Assembly (NCBI GenBank): GCA_964574815.1
Contig: CAZNPL010000012.1
Coordinates: 78,256 to 142,255 of the forward strand
From: CAZNPL01 sp964574815
GTDB taxonomy: Bacteria > Planctomycetota > Phycisphaerae > UBA1845
Length of the DNA stretch: 64,000 nucleotides
Reading direction: 5' to 3'
The notes under the pieces were generated by a model. It was not told the DNA's origin and made no database searches. It was given only the letters and a program-made list of their open reading frames with translations. The translations under genes were made by a program, and so were the position numbers. Numbering within the stretch: position 1 is the stretch's first letter; every line of letters starts with the position of its first letter. Positions 1-8,472 of the stretch are shown here, piece by piece.

Positions 1-1285
1 GAGCGGCGACGCCGATGACGGCACCGATTGTGAGCAGGATTGCCGCCGCCGCCGAGAAGCCGACACGATGCTTGTACGCCGTCTTGCGGAAGACGTAGAA
101 CCGATTCGATCCTCTTGCCTGGACGGCCTCGCCCGACAGATATCGTCGAAGGTCGCTCGCCAGCGCGTCCGCCGACTGGTATCGCCGGGTCTTGTCCTTC
201 TCCAATGTCTTGAGGACGACGGCCTCCAGATCGGGGCTGATGTCACCGGGCTGGAATCGCGACTCCAAACGCTCGTCACGCAGCGTCTTGCGAACGGGTC
301 GAGGCACGAATCCGGTGATGTTGGCGCGTACTTCGTCGGCGGTCCCGTCGACGGGATAGGGATAGGCGTCGGTCAAAAGCCGGTAGAGCAAGACGCCCAG
401 CGAGTAAATGTCGGTACGGACGTCAATTGCCTGTTCGGAGCCGGTGGCCTGCTCGGGACTCAGATAGGGAAGCGTTCCGAGCACCTGCCCGGTCATCGAC
501 ACCGATGGAGCGTTGTCCCCGAGCGTGAAACCGGTGAGTGTCTTGGCCAAGCCAAAATCGAGCACGTGCGGCTGGCCGTCCGCATCCACCAGCACGTTGG
601 ACGGTTTGATGTCACGGTGGATCACACCGCGCTGGTGAGCGTGCCCGACGGCGTCGCAGACCTTGATCATGAGTTGCACGAGCGTTTTAACCGAAAGGTT
701 GTAGACCAGCGCGTAATCGTCGATCGGCAGACCCTCGATGAACTCCATGGCAAAGAAGTGCATGCCGCCGACTTCGCCGCTGTCGTAAAGCGTTACGATG
801 TGAGGATGCTCCAGCCGCGAGATGAGCTCGACTTCTCGCGCGAACCTGCGACGTTGCTGCGCCGAGGCGAAGGGGCCGTAGAGCAGAACCTTGATCGCCA
901 CCATCCGTTTGGTGGTTGTCTGCACCGCGCGAAACACCATGCCCTGACCGCCGCTGTGAATCGACTCCAACAGCTCATAGCCGGGCAGCTTGCTCTGAAG
1001 GATCCCTTGACACAGTTCAGAGGAGCCGATTTCCAATTCCTGGTCCGATGATGATTTGATTTGCTGAGCACCCTGGGCGGCCGCCTCGATCCCTCGGAGA
1101 ACGCGCAGCCTTTCGCCGAGTTCGGGCATCAACTCGGAGTGCTGCTGTTCGACGGCCGCGTCATCAATGGCGGCCCCGGCATTGCGCTGCCGTATGACTT
1201 CCTGAAGGATTTCGTCGATCGCCACCGATTTGTCGTCGCTGGTGGCGGTTGGCACAGATCGACGGTCGGCAGGGCCCCGCGTCAT
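1..1285 (-). CDS. Hanks-type serine/threonine protein kinase, C-terminus beyond the window
   Basis: Reads leftward from ATG 1283-1285 and stays open to the window edge (428 residues visible). Seen in the translation: an N-terminal region of about 105 residues, a glycine loop SGGQGMVFRA near residue 111, VAIK with the ATP-binding lysine near 132, catalytic HRDIKPSN near 223, DFGLAKT near 243, the activation-segment SPEQ near 276, and a hydrophobic transmembrane stretch starting about residue 405, just before the edge. This is the usual layout of a planctomycete membrane-anchored PknB-like kinase with an extracytoplasmic C-terminal part that is missing here. It starts 21 bases after the stop of an ECF sigma factor on the same strand, so the two are very likely co-transcribed, and the kinase may act in the same signalling path (inference). 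All catalytic residues look intact. Confidence 0.93.
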   Translation of the reverse strand, partial: MTRGPADRRSVPTATSDDKSVAIDEILQEVIRQRNAGAAIDDAAVEQQHSELMPELGERLRVLRGIEAAAQGAQQIKSSSDQELEIGSSELCQGILQSKLPGYELLESIHSGGQGMVFRAVQTTTKRMVAIKVLLYGPFASAQQRRRFAREVELISRLEHPHIVTLYDSGEVGGMHFFAMEFIEGLPIDDYALVYNLSVKTLVQLMIKVCDAVGHAHQRGVIHRDIKPSNVLVDADGQPHVLDFGLAKTLTGFTLGDNAPSVSMTGQVLGTLPYLSPEQATGSEQAIDVRTDIYSLGVLLYRLLTDAYPYPVDGTADEVRANITGFVPRPVRKTLRDERLESRFQPGDISPDLEAVVLKTLEKDKTRRYQSADALASDLRRYLSGEAVQARGSNRFYVFRKTAYKHRVGFSAAAAILLTIGAVIGVAA

Positions 1286-1306
1286 TTCGGATCTCCGTGT
1301 GCGACC

Positions 1307-1921
1307 TTATTCGTACTTGGTAGTCCGGGCGTCACTGAAGAACTGTCGGGCGTGGCCCATGCGATGGCGCATCTCCAGCAGACCGCGGAAAACGAGACCC
1401 CGAACGGCGCCGGCGGTCGTGTCCATCTGTTCAGCCACGTCTTCCACGGAAAGCCCTTTCAAATACCGTAACGAGATCGCCTCCCGTTTCCGCTCGGGCA
1501 GGCTCCCGAGGGCGATCTGAACGGCGTCGGAGGCCTCCCTGGCCGAGGCGTCTCCGCTGGGCGTGGGTGTCGGGGCGCCAACGATGGAAACAAGCTCGGC
1601 CAGTGAGGATCGATTGGCCGGCTTTCGGACCCGCTCGTGTCGTCCTCCCCGCTTGACGGCTTTAGCCGTTCGGATCGCGTCCAGTACCTTCCGGTCGGCG
1701 ATGGTGTTGAGCCAGGCGTTCACGCGTTGCAAATCGTTGCTGCGAAGGGTGGCTCTTCCCTTGAAAGCCGCACTCCATACCTCTTGAAGGACATCATCGG
1801 CCGAGATCACGTCGGCGAGCGCCGCCGGGATCAGTGAGCAGATGTGTTCACGCAGATGCGAAGCCTGCCGGAGCAGGATACATTGAAGATCGTCAATTTC
1901 GATCGGCTGCGCTGCGCACAT
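1307..1921 (-). CDS. ECF-type RNA polymerase sigma factor
   Basis: 204 residues, the usual length for an ECF sigma factor. A sigma-2 region is visible around residues 25-85 (ADDVLQEVWSAAFKG) and a sigma-4 helix-turn-helix around 138-185 (LPERKREAISLRY followed by LSVEDVAEQMDTT). It would bind core RNA polymerase and direct it to a specific promoter set. The ATG at 1919-1921 is preceded by GGAAGTG at a good distance, which supports this start. The downstream kinase begins 21 bases after its stop. Planctomycetes often pair such sigma factors with Hanks kinases in place of a classical anti-sigma factor; that functional link is known from the group and not shown by this sequence. No anti-sigma gene is seen next to it. 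Confidence 0.9.
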   Translation of the reverse strand: MCAAQPIEIDDLQCILLRQASHLREHICSLIPAALADVISADDVLQEVWSAAFKGRATLRSNDLQRVNAWLNTIADRKVLDAIRTAKAVKRGGRHERVRKPANRSSLAELVSIVGAPTPTPSGDASAREASDAVQIALGSLPERKREAISLRYLKGLSVEDVAEQMDTTAGAVRGLVFRGLLEMRHRMGHARQFFSDARTTKYE

Positions 1922-2562
1922 GATTCACTTCCAGGTGCCGCCGAGAGGGCGGCTGCGCGGCTTGCTCTCAGGCCGTCACGGGGTGTGGCCGTTGCGAGTG
2001 GCCCGCATCCTGCTTTTGACCTGGCGCGATGGGGTTGCCGGGGCGGTCAGACACTCTCCGGACTACGGGACGCGGCCCCGACGAGGCAGGGAACCGCTTC
2101 GTGGCTCGCATTGGCAACCCGGGCGCACAAGCATGCTGCCCTTCCTCGCTCATGGTACCGAATTCCAGTTGCCGGTTGAAGGGGTTCCCATCCGAGGGGC
2201 GTGTTCCCGGCGGCCTGCCGGCTTGGGCCGATCGTGGGTCCGGGCGGTGCTCAGGCGGCGGTCCGCGATTTTCCGCTCTTTTTTTGCCGTTCGGTGGAGA
2301 TTTCGCGCGCGCCGAAGGTGTCCTTTCCGTCCTTAAAGCCAGGGCGACGGCCCGAGGCGGGTTGTCGCGACCGAAGCGAGGGCCTCGAAGCGGTTGTCGA
2401 GGCTGTGCGACGGCCTGGACCCGGCTGTCGCGATTGAAAGTCTTGCAGTACGGGGGCGGCCATACAACCTCCCAGCAACCCGGGGGCCGTCCCCGCTTTT
2501 GTGCGCTGTAGCCGAGCACGGGGGTGGGGTGTCGGCTCGTCGATTGCGTCAGATCGTCGGCC
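1922..2562. other. intergenic stretch without a recognised gene
   Basis: About 640 bases between the sigma factor and the VanZ-like gene. Several reading frames are open because of high GC, but none gives a protein-like composition or has a ribosome binding site. The only clear structure is an imperfect hairpin at 2451-2495. Confidence 0.5.
2451..2497 (-). terminator. hairpin downstream of the VanZ-LamG gene
   Basis: Arms CGGGGGCGGCC (2451-2461) and GGCCGTCCCCG (2485-2495) pair with one G-T mismatch and are followed on the plus strand by CTTTT. It lies about 70 bases past the stop of the minus-strand gene ending at 2563 and could terminate that transcript. On the minus strand there is no U-tract, so the assignment is tentative. 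Confidence 0.35.
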
Positions 2563-4233
2563 TTACTGGACGTGGTCTCGGCTTTGGGAGGACGGGGAGG
2601 CGGATTTGGTAGTGGCAGTGAGGCGGCCGATGGTGATTCCGACGACGGTTACTGCGATGGCCGCGGCGACGAATGGCATGTCGTGTTGTCTTGCGAAGGC
2701 GACGGTCGTGGCGGTAAATGCCGCGACAGGCATCAGAGCGGCGGCGCAGGCGCCGTAGAGCAGGTGGTGTGGGAAGGGGGCGGCTGCGAATCGGATGCCT
2801 GCGGCGAGGGCGAGGGGCAGGAACAACAGGGTTGCGGCGAGGACGCGCGCGCCTGGAAACTCGCGGCGGAGAAGCATTGTGGCGGGCGAGTGGATAACCG
2901 TCTTATCGATGGCCTCGGCTCCGTCGATGAAGACGCGAATGGTGCCGTTGTCGTACGTGACGGCGATGTGGTGCCAGCCGCCGGCGAGGGTGTCGTCGCG
3001 GGTCGTCATGGGCAGGAGGATCCCGTTGGGGCCGGTGCGTGGGGTGCGGACTCGCACGTCGAGTTCAGTGAATAGCTGGGCGATGGTCACGTTGCGCCGG
3101 TAGGGGTCGCGCGAAATCGATACGATCCGGGCCGGGCCGCCGCGGTCGAGGTTGGCCATGGCGCACTTTACTTCGAGGGTGAAGGCCTGCGATGCGTGTA
3201 TGGCGTAGCAGACGGCGTCGGCCGGGCCGACACTTTCGAGAAGGACGGAGCCGAGAATCTCCCAGCCGCCGGCGTCGGGGAGGAGTCGCAGTCGTTCGGT
3301 CCAGTTTGGGCGCAGATCGAGAGGTGCGTTGCGGGCGAATGCGGGCTCAATTCGGCGGATGGGCCTTTTGTTGAATGTGTAGACCAGGAGCGGGTCCGAC
3401 GCGGATCTGATGGTGTGACCATCCTTTGAGAAAGGAGTGCGAGCGAGAGCGGCGATCCGCTCGGGATCGAGCGCTTGGTCGTAGATGGCCACGCCTTCGA
3501 TTTTGCCGCGCCACGGGCGGTCGACGGTTCCCTCGTTGGCGATCAGGAGGGGGTAGTCGCAGTTCCAGTTGTCGAGCGTGGCGCCTGTGTGTGCGCGGAT
3601 GAGCATGGCGGCGGCGGTCAGATTACCGAGGATGATGATCAATGTGGTGAGCAGGCGCTCTCGTTTGGCGTAGAGGATCCAGATCGCGTGATCGAATCGC
3701 CGCAGGCCCATGCCGACGAGGGCGCCGGCGGCTCCGCCGGCGAATCCGCAGAGCGCGTCGGACCATCGTCCATGGCGAGCGGGGACGATGTTCTGGCCGA
3801 GCTCGAGGACGACGGCGAGTGCGGAGATCAGGATGAGGGACAGCAGGAGGTCAGGGAATCGGCCGTGCCTGGTGGTCGGCGTGTGGCGCAATGGGGCATC
3901 GGTCTGCGGTCCGCTTCCTGACGGGCGCGGCTCGGAAAGGCCCGGGCGGGGCTCGAGAAAGCGACGTCGTCGCGCGCGGTGCGTTACCAGGGTCCAGTGC
4001 AGCAGCAGGCCGGGGAGGACGAATGAGAGGAAATGTTCGGCCGTATTGCGCGGCTCGATGTTGCCCAGTTTCATGGTGAGCGCCTCGCGCCAAGTGTCGG
4101 GAAGGTGTTCCCAGTAGCCGGGCGGCCAGAACGGCACCAGGGTACCGTAAGCCAGCGACATGAACGCCAGGAGGAAAAGGAGGGTGGAAGGCGGGATCGT
4201 GCGACGTGGGGTGAACGGCAGAGCTGGTTTCAC
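2563..4233 (-). CDS. VanZ-like membrane protein with a LamG/concanavalin-type domain
   Basis: 556 residues. Residues 1-175 hold hydrophobic segments with a VanZ-like arrangement (TLVPFWPP after the first membrane segment, then NTAEHFLSFVLPG, ELGQNIVPARHGRWSDALCGFAGGAAG split across the next helices), followed by a further membrane segment near 190-215. The central part, about 225-480, reads as a LamG/laminin-G-like beta-sandwich (typical GGWHHIAVTYDNGTIRVFIDG near 416). Two or more membrane segments close the protein. VanZ-LamG fusions occur in planctomycetes; the role is unknown, probably envelope-associated. Residues 92-110 (EPRPGLSEPRPSGSG) are encoded by a copy of a repeat that also occurs between genes at 16.95 and 20.7 kb, so this loop looks like a repeat insertion that stayed in frame. 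It follows the S1 gene by 114 bases on the same strand. Confidence 0.8.
   Translation of the reverse strand: MKPALPFTPRRTIPPSTLLFLLAFMSLAYGTLVPFWPPGYWEHLPDTWREALTMKLGNIEPRNTAEHFLSFVLPGLLLHWTLVTHRARRRRFLEPRPGLSEPRPSGSGPQTDAPLRHTPTTRHGRFPDLLLSLILISALAVVLELGQNIVPARHGRWSDALCGFAGGAAGALVGMGLRRFDHAIWILYAKRERLLTTLIIILGNLTAAAMLIRAHTGATLDNWNCDYPLLIANEGTVDRPWRGKIEGVAIYDQALDPERIAALARTPFSKDGHTIRSASDPLLVYTFNKRPIRRIEPAFARNAPLDLRPNWTERLRLLPDAGGWEILGSVLLESVGPADAVCYAIHASQAFTLEVKCAMANLDRGGPARIVSISRDPYRRNVTIAQLFTELDVRVRTPRTGPNGILLPMTTRDDTLAGGWHHIAVTYDNGTIRVFIDGAEAIDKTVIHSPATMLLRREFPGARVLAATLLFLPLALAAGIRFAAAPFPHHLLYGACAAALMPVAAFTATTVAFARQHDMPFVAAAIAVTVVGITIGRLTATTKSASPSSQSRDHVQ
3906..3939 (+). repeat. dispersed repeat copy inside a coding sequence
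   Basis: The plus strand reads CGGTCCGCTTCCTGACGGGC followed by GCGGCTCGGAAAG. It matches the 3' half of the intergenic element at 16910-16979 (CGGTCCGCTTCCTTACGGTC, then GCGGCTCGGAAAAG) and its relative at 20691-20725. On the minus strand it encodes the LSEPRPSGSGP loop of the VanZ-LamG protein. Confidence 0.75.
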
Positions 4234-4277
4234 GTCATTGCTCCGGCGAGGAACGGCCTTGTTTGCATGTGCCTTTC

Positions 4278-4302
4278 GGCTCGGCGGGAGCCTCGTCCTC
4301 CC
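4278..4302. repeat. GGCTCGGCGGGAGCCTCG dispersed repeat, copy 1
   Basis: GGCTCGGCGGGAGCCTCG followed by TCCTCCC. Close relatives are at 10575-10599, 29790-29814 and 47604-47627. On the minus strand it would read as a GEAPAEP-type peptide. Here it is in the short spacer between the S1 and VanZ-LamG genes. Confidence 0.65.
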
Positions 4303-4347
4303 TTTGGCTCGGCGGACGCCTGGTGCTTCCCCGGCATGGCGGGTGGG

Positions 4348-5784
4348 CTAGAAGTCCAGGCCTCCTTTGAGGGGTTTCTTGCGCTTTCGTCTGGGGCGAT
4401 CGGGCTCGGGGGCGTCGTCGGCCGAGCCGGTGTAGTCGGGCATGGTGGCCAACTGCTTGATGGACAGCGAGATGCGGCGGCGGTCCTCGTCGACGTCGAG
4501 GATCTTGACGTCGATGGTGTCGCCTTCGCGGACGACTTCGGCGACGTTGCGGACGGGCGCGTCGGACAGTTCGCTGATGTGCACCAGGCCCTCGACGCCG
4601 GGCGTGAGCTCGACGAAAGCGCCGAACTCGGCCAGCCGCGTCACTTTACCTTGTGCAACTGTATCGGCCGGCCAACGCAGGGACGCGCCCATCCAGGGGT
4701 CGTCCTCTGCTTGCTTTAACGAAAGCGCCATGCGCTTCCGTTCGAGGTCGATGTTCAGGACGCGAACCTTCACGACGTCGCCCTCGCTGAGGATCTCCTT
4801 CGGGTGGGCGACGCGCCTGGTGTGGGAGAGCTCGCTGATGGGGATGAGGCCTTCGACGCCTTCGTCGAGTTCGACGAACGCCCCGAAGTTCATCAGCTTG
4901 ACGACGCGGACGGTGATGATCGAATCGACGGGCCAGCGCTGCTCGGCATCGTCCCAGGGGTCCTTGAGGGTCTGCTTGAGGCCGAGGCCGATCTTTTTGT
5001 TGTCGCGGTCGATCTTGAGGATCATGAGCTCGAGCTGCTGGCCTTCGGTGACGACGTCCTCGGGTTTTTCGACGCGGCCATAGCCCATGTCGCCGATGTG
5101 CAGCAGGCCGTCGACGCCCCCGATGTCGACGAAGGCGCCGTAGGGCATGATGTTTCGGACGGTTCCGGTGACGAGTTGTCCTTCTTCGAGCGTTTCGAAG
5201 GCGGCCTCGCGGGCGCGGGCCTCCTGCTCCATAAGCAGGTCCCGTCGCGAGACGACGAGGGATTTTTCGGCGCGGCGGATGTCGGTGACTTTGCACTGGA
5301 GCTTTCGGTTGACGAAGCGGGGAAGGTCTTCGTCCTCGATGCGAGCGAGGTCGATCTGGCTGATGGGCATGAAGGCCTTGATGCCGTCGATCTTGAGTTC
5401 CAGTCCACCCTTGTTGTGGCCTTTGACCATGCCCTCGACGACCTGGCCGACGCGGAGGGTCTCCCAGGTGGCGGCCAGCACGGCGTCCTGGCGGGAGAGC
5501 ATGAGGAGGCCTTCGTCCTCCTTGTAGCCGGTGACCATGACCTCGATGGAGTCGCCGACGTTGGGCATGGGTTCATCGCCGAGCTGACCGACGGGGAGGA
5601 CGCCGGTGCTCTTGCCGCCCATGTCAACGAGGATGTCGTCCTTTTGGACGGAGACAACAGTACCTCGGCGGAGGTTCTTGGTTGCGGGGCCGGCTCTTGT
5701 GGGGGATTCCTCCTGTTCAGCGAGGTCCAAGAGGCTCATATCGCCGAGTGCGGCCTCGATTTCTCGTTCCAGATCGTCGCTCAT
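4348..5784 (-). CDS. rpsA: S1 RNA-binding domain protein (30S ribosomal protein S1-like)
   Basis: 478 residues with five S1 (OB-fold) repeats beginning near residues 38, 112, 203, 288 and 376. The last three are most typical (YGAFVDIGGVDGLLHI, FGAFVELDEGVEGLIPI, FGAFVELTPGVEGLVHI). The protein ends in a basic tail RRKRKKPLKGG. Ribosomal S1 helps recruit mRNA to the 30S subunit, and a shorter S1 of four to five domains is usual outside Proteobacteria. The frame stays open for nearly 300 codons upstream, but that part is a Pro/Asn-rich translation of intergenic repeats. The domain-bearing protein starts at ATG 5782-5784 (MSDDLEREIEAALGDMSL), an acidic start typical of bacterial S1. No other S1 gene is visible, so the assignment as the main RpsA rests on domain content. 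Confidence 0.88.
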   Translation of the reverse strand: MSDDLEREIEAALGDMSLLDLAEQEESPTRAGPATKNLRRGTVVSVQKDDILVDMGGKSTGVLPVGQLGDEPMPNVGDSIEVMVTGYKEDEGLLMLSRQDAVLAATWETLRVGQVVEGMVKGHNKGGLELKIDGIKAFMPISQIDLARIEDEDLPRFVNRKLQCKVTDIRRAEKSLVVSRRDLLMEQEARAREAAFETLEEGQLVTGTVRNIMPYGAFVDIGGVDGLLHIGDMGYGRVEKPEDVVTEGQQLELMILKIDRDNKKIGLGLKQTLKDPWDDAEQRWPVDSIITVRVVKLMNFGAFVELDEGVEGLIPISELSHTRRVAHPKEILSEGDVVKVRVLNIDLERKRMALSLKQAEDDPWMGASLRWPADTVAQGKVTRLAEFGAFVELTPGVEGLVHISELSDAPVRNVAEVVREGDTIDVKILDVDEDRRRISLSIKQLATMPDYTGSADDAPEPDRPRRKRKKPLKGGLDF

Positions 5785-5924
5785 GGTGTGCTGCTCTCGT
5801 CTTGTTGTTGTGGGATATAACTGGCGTAGACTTGTCCGTCGACCCGCCCTGACCACTCGGCCGGGGCGGCCGATCACGTTTGTCAGGTTATTTTCCGTTG
5901 GAAGGTGCGGAGGTGTCAATGTCC

Positions 5925-6565
5925 TGGGCGGTGGGTTCGTTTGGAACGGGGGAGGCACGAAGGCGAGAGGAAGGGACGCAGGGACGCAGGGACAAAGGGA
6001 CGAAGGCTTGCCGGCCGGGGCGGGTGCTGTGGCCGAGGGTTTCGGTGGCTTGGTTTGGCGCTCTTGAGGTGCGGGGCGAATCCGCAGATTTCGCAGATTG
6101 ACGCAGTTTTCGGGGGGGTTCGGTGGGTTCGTTTGGAAAGAAAGAGGCATGAAGGCACGAAGGCTCGCCGGCGGGACGGCCCGGGTTGCTGACGGTCGTG
6201 GTGGCTTCGTTTGGTTTCTTGGTTGCCCGGGGGCTGGCTGGCAGGCTGCGCTTCGGGGCGGTGTGCGGCGTCCCGGACTGACGTCTGATAACTGAGAACT
6301 GACGACTTGCGCATCGTTGGGTTCGTTTGGCGCGGGCGCTTGGGGCATCGGGGTGGCGATGGTGCGGTCCTCGGGTGTTGGTCGGGTTCCTCTGATAACT
6401 GAAGACTGCCGACTTTGTCCGGATTTGGGTTCGTTTGGCGCCGCGCTCTTGGGCCGGCCTGCGCTCGGGGTCCGGTCGCTGGCGCTCCCGGCTCTGATCG
6501 GGGAGGTCTGACATCTGAGGGCTGATCCGCCTGGGGCGGAATGACTGGGTTCGCGTTCGGTTTGG
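5925..6565. repeat. repeat-rich spacer with recurrent GGTTCGTTTGG and CTGATAACTGA motifs
   Basis: Upstream of the S1 gene. GG[GC]TTCGTTTGG occurs at about 5933, 6124, 6202, 6318 and 6429, with a variant GGCTTGGTTTGG near 6046 and another near 6550. Between them are CTGATAACTGA-type tracts (6285-6300, 6391-6405, 6505-6520) and AAGGCACGAAGGC-like tracts (5957, 6149). On the minus strand the repeat reads as recurrent QTNPP/PNEPN-like peptides, which explains the long open frame. I see no gene here. Confidence 0.7.
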
Positions 6566-6663
6566 CTGGGCATCGGATTGGCATCCTTTCGTTCCTTCTC
6601 TTCGTTGGCGCGCACGTTGGGTGCGGTTCTCCTTTCCAGATAAAGAACACGGGGGCTGTTCAA

Positions 6664-7115
6664 TGTTTCTTAGGAAATCGTTGAACAGGGTGCGGCGCGC
6701 GTGGTGGGTGAGATTATGGGACGCGAGCGGCAGCGGGATGAAGGGATCCGCCTGAGGCCGGCAGGCTCCGGGACGGAGGGGAAAGGGCAGGGTGGCGCGA
6801 GAGGCAAGTCTGCGTCGTGGCGAAGCGGCGCTGTGCGGTGGGCTGGTTGCAGCGATTTCGGCGGTCGTGGCCCGGGGGGGCTTGGGGGAGGGTTCAAATG
6901 AGTAACACGAAAATAAGTAAGCCTAACCCCCCTTCGTGGAAGGAAATAAGTAAGCCCCCTTCGTGGACGGTGTTACACGCTTTTAAGCCGCGATTCACTT
7001 TCGCGTCAGTTACCGGACACAGCTTCCGCAGATTGGAGAGATTGTGCCTTGGGTGGCAATGGCAGCGGGACGGCGGATCCGGCGCCGCGACTGCTTCGAA
7101 GACAGGAGTTGAGCC
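6664..7115. other. intergenic region, no gene seen
   Basis: About 450 bases between divergent genes. It contains a short direct repeat AATAAGTAAGCC at about 6912 and 6947 with AT-richer flanks than the neighbourhood, a plausible promoter area for the hemerythrin gene, but no clear -35/-10 pair. Confidence 0.4.
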
Positions 7116-8111
7116 ATGTCGAAGGGACTACAACAAGTAGTGGTGGTGAGCGTGCTCTTTTCGGTGTCGGCCGTGCTCGCGCAGCAGCAGACTCGGTCGA
7201 GGATGCAAGAGTTCGGCGACGGAAAAAGGTCGGGCTCGATGAAGATGCGCTGCAAGATGCTGATGAAGATGGAGGTGCCGGCTTACAGCCCGCGCGCCGT
7301 GCTGGCGCTGGCACATGAACTGGGACTGACGGAGGCGCAGCGGCGGAGCATTCGCAGTATCGCGGCTGACGCGACACGCCAGGCGAAGGACGTGCTGACC
7401 GGCGAGCAAAGCGAGAAGCTTCGGGCGCTGGAGGACGCGCCCGCGTCGGCGATGCAAATGCACCGCAAGATGATGGCGAAGATGAACAAGGGCGACGGCC
7501 AGTGCCCGATGATGGCGATGATGGAGGACGACCAGACCGGCAACGGTGAGGACGGTGGCGCCTCGGCGAGACCGGCCGCCGGAAAGCAGGCCGCCGGAAA
7601 GTCGGGCGGTGAGGGGGCGACGGCGCCGATCCGGCAGCATCACGCGAAGCTGCTCGGCGAGCTGGAGTCGGTGTGGGCATTCGCGAACGAAACAGACACG
7701 AGCAACCTGGATGCGAAGCGACGGCAGGCGGCGAAGTTCAACGATTGGCTCGTGGCGCACATCAAGCCGCATGCCGAGCGGGAGGCGAAGTACCTCTATC
7801 CCGAAGTCGCGCGGTTGATGGGTGCGCCACGGGCGACCGAGACGATGGCCATCGACCACGAGTACATCGGCCAGTATATCGACAAGCTGGGCGACGCAAT
7901 GACGACGGGGAGCGATAGGTCTTGGACGCAGGCCGAACTGGCCAGCTACCGCGCCCGGCTCAAGCAGCTCGAGGGTATCCTGGTGCCGCATTTCGCGAAG
8001 GAAGAGCGCGTGTATCTCTCGCTGCTCGATCGCGAGCTGGATGCGGCCGCCGTGCGTGAGCGCATCATCGAGCCGATCCAGAACGAGCGGCGCCAGACGG
8101 AGAAGGAGTGA
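7116..8111 (+). CDS. exported LTxxQ-type (CpxP/Spy-like) and hemerythrin HHE fusion protein
   Basis: 331 residues with an N-terminal signal peptide (residues 1-23, VVVVSVLFSVSAVLAQ). Residues 60-110 carry two LTxxQ-type motifs (LGLTEAQ at 69-75 and VLTGEQ at 93-98) within a helical, Met-rich region, as in periplasmic CpxP/Spy/CnrX-type metal or stress sensors. Residues 170-315 form a hemerythrin-like four-helix bundle with the expected di-iron ligands: QHH at 174-176, HIKPHAERE around 215-223, DHEY at 247-250 and HFAKEE at 292-297. Hemerythrin domains bind O2 or sense iron/redox state. The central Met/Cys-rich MMxxM stretches (116-137) could bind copper (inference). AGGAG seven bases before ATG 7116 supports the start. 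The pairing of the two modules is uncommon. Confidence 0.85.
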   Translation: MSKGLQQVVVVSVLFSVSAVLAQQQTRSRMQEFGDGKRSGSMKMRCKMLMKMEVPAYSPRAVLALAHELGLTEAQRRSIRSIAADATRQAKDVLTGEQSEKLRALEDAPASAMQMHRKMMAKMNKGDGQCPMMAMMEDDQTGNGEDGGASARPAAGKQAAGKSGGEGATAPIRQHHAKLLGELESVWAFANETDTSNLDAKRRQAAKFNDWLVAHIKPHAEREAKYLYPEVARLMGAPRATETMAIDHEYIGQYIDKLGDAMTTGSDRSWTQAELASYRARLKQLEGILVPHFAKEERVYLSLLDRELDAAAVRERIIEPIQNERRQTEKE

Positions 8112-8272
8112 GCCGCAACACAACCGCCACTGGAACCGCACCACGGCGGTCGACGAACTGACCACCGGCGAGCGCGTGGCCTGTTCCAGGTGCAGCGCAG
8201 CGGTGTCCCCGGGTTGCGCTTTCGCTTCACCCGGGGCTGTGGGAGCGGCGGTCTTGTTAGAAGTCGTGGGGA

Positions 8273-8302
8273 GTTGTCAGTGGTCAGTTTTCAGTTGTCA
8301 GT
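8273..8302. repeat. GTCAGTGGTCAGT low-complexity tract
   Basis: Reiterated 7-base-like units (GTTGTCAGTGGTCAGT, then TTTCAGTTGTCAGT). Similar degenerate tracts occur at 6285, 6391, 12826 and 20340, always between genes. Confidence 0.6.
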
Positions 8303-8363
8303 AAGCTGGTGCATCAAGATGCACGCTACGGTTGCTGGGCTACCCGGGTTCCCGGTGCTCATG

Positions 8364-8401
8364 TCCGTCCCCCACCCTTCGCTTCGCGAAGGACGGGGCA
8401 T
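8364..8401. repeat. dispersed palindrome, CCTTCGC family, copy 1
   Basis: CCTTCGC (8376-8382), loop TTC, GCGAAGG (8386-8392), flanked by GTCCCCCA and GGGGCAT. Relatives are at 11609, 13630, 17087 and 29088. Confidence 0.7.
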
Positions 8402-8472
8402 CTATGGAGCCCGCGCGCATGAATCGTGAGCCCACCTCCGGAGGAGGTGGGGCACCCGGCACCCGCCATGTG

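Larger units (their letters stand above)
8112..8472. other. spacer with a GTCAGT tract and a palindromic repeat
   Basis: 360 bases without a gene. It holds a low-complexity GTCAGT tract at 8273-8302 and a member of the CCTTCGC palindrome family at 8364-8401. Confidence 0.6.

Noticed and set aside
2385..2450. Short repeated GTTGTCG/GCTGTCGCGA motifs as a possible CRISPR or attachment site
   Set aside because: Spacing and sequence are irregular and too few copies exist.
1968..2519. 183-codon minus-strand frame upstream of the sigma factor
   Set aside because: Arg/Pro-rich with no domain, no ribosome binding site and no neighbour relation; typical of a high-GC spacer.
5785..6663. A 293-codon N-terminal extension of the S1 protein
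   Set aside because: The extension is a Pro/Asn-rich translation of intergenic repeats. The protein family starts at MSDDLEREIE and the extension has no ribosome binding site.
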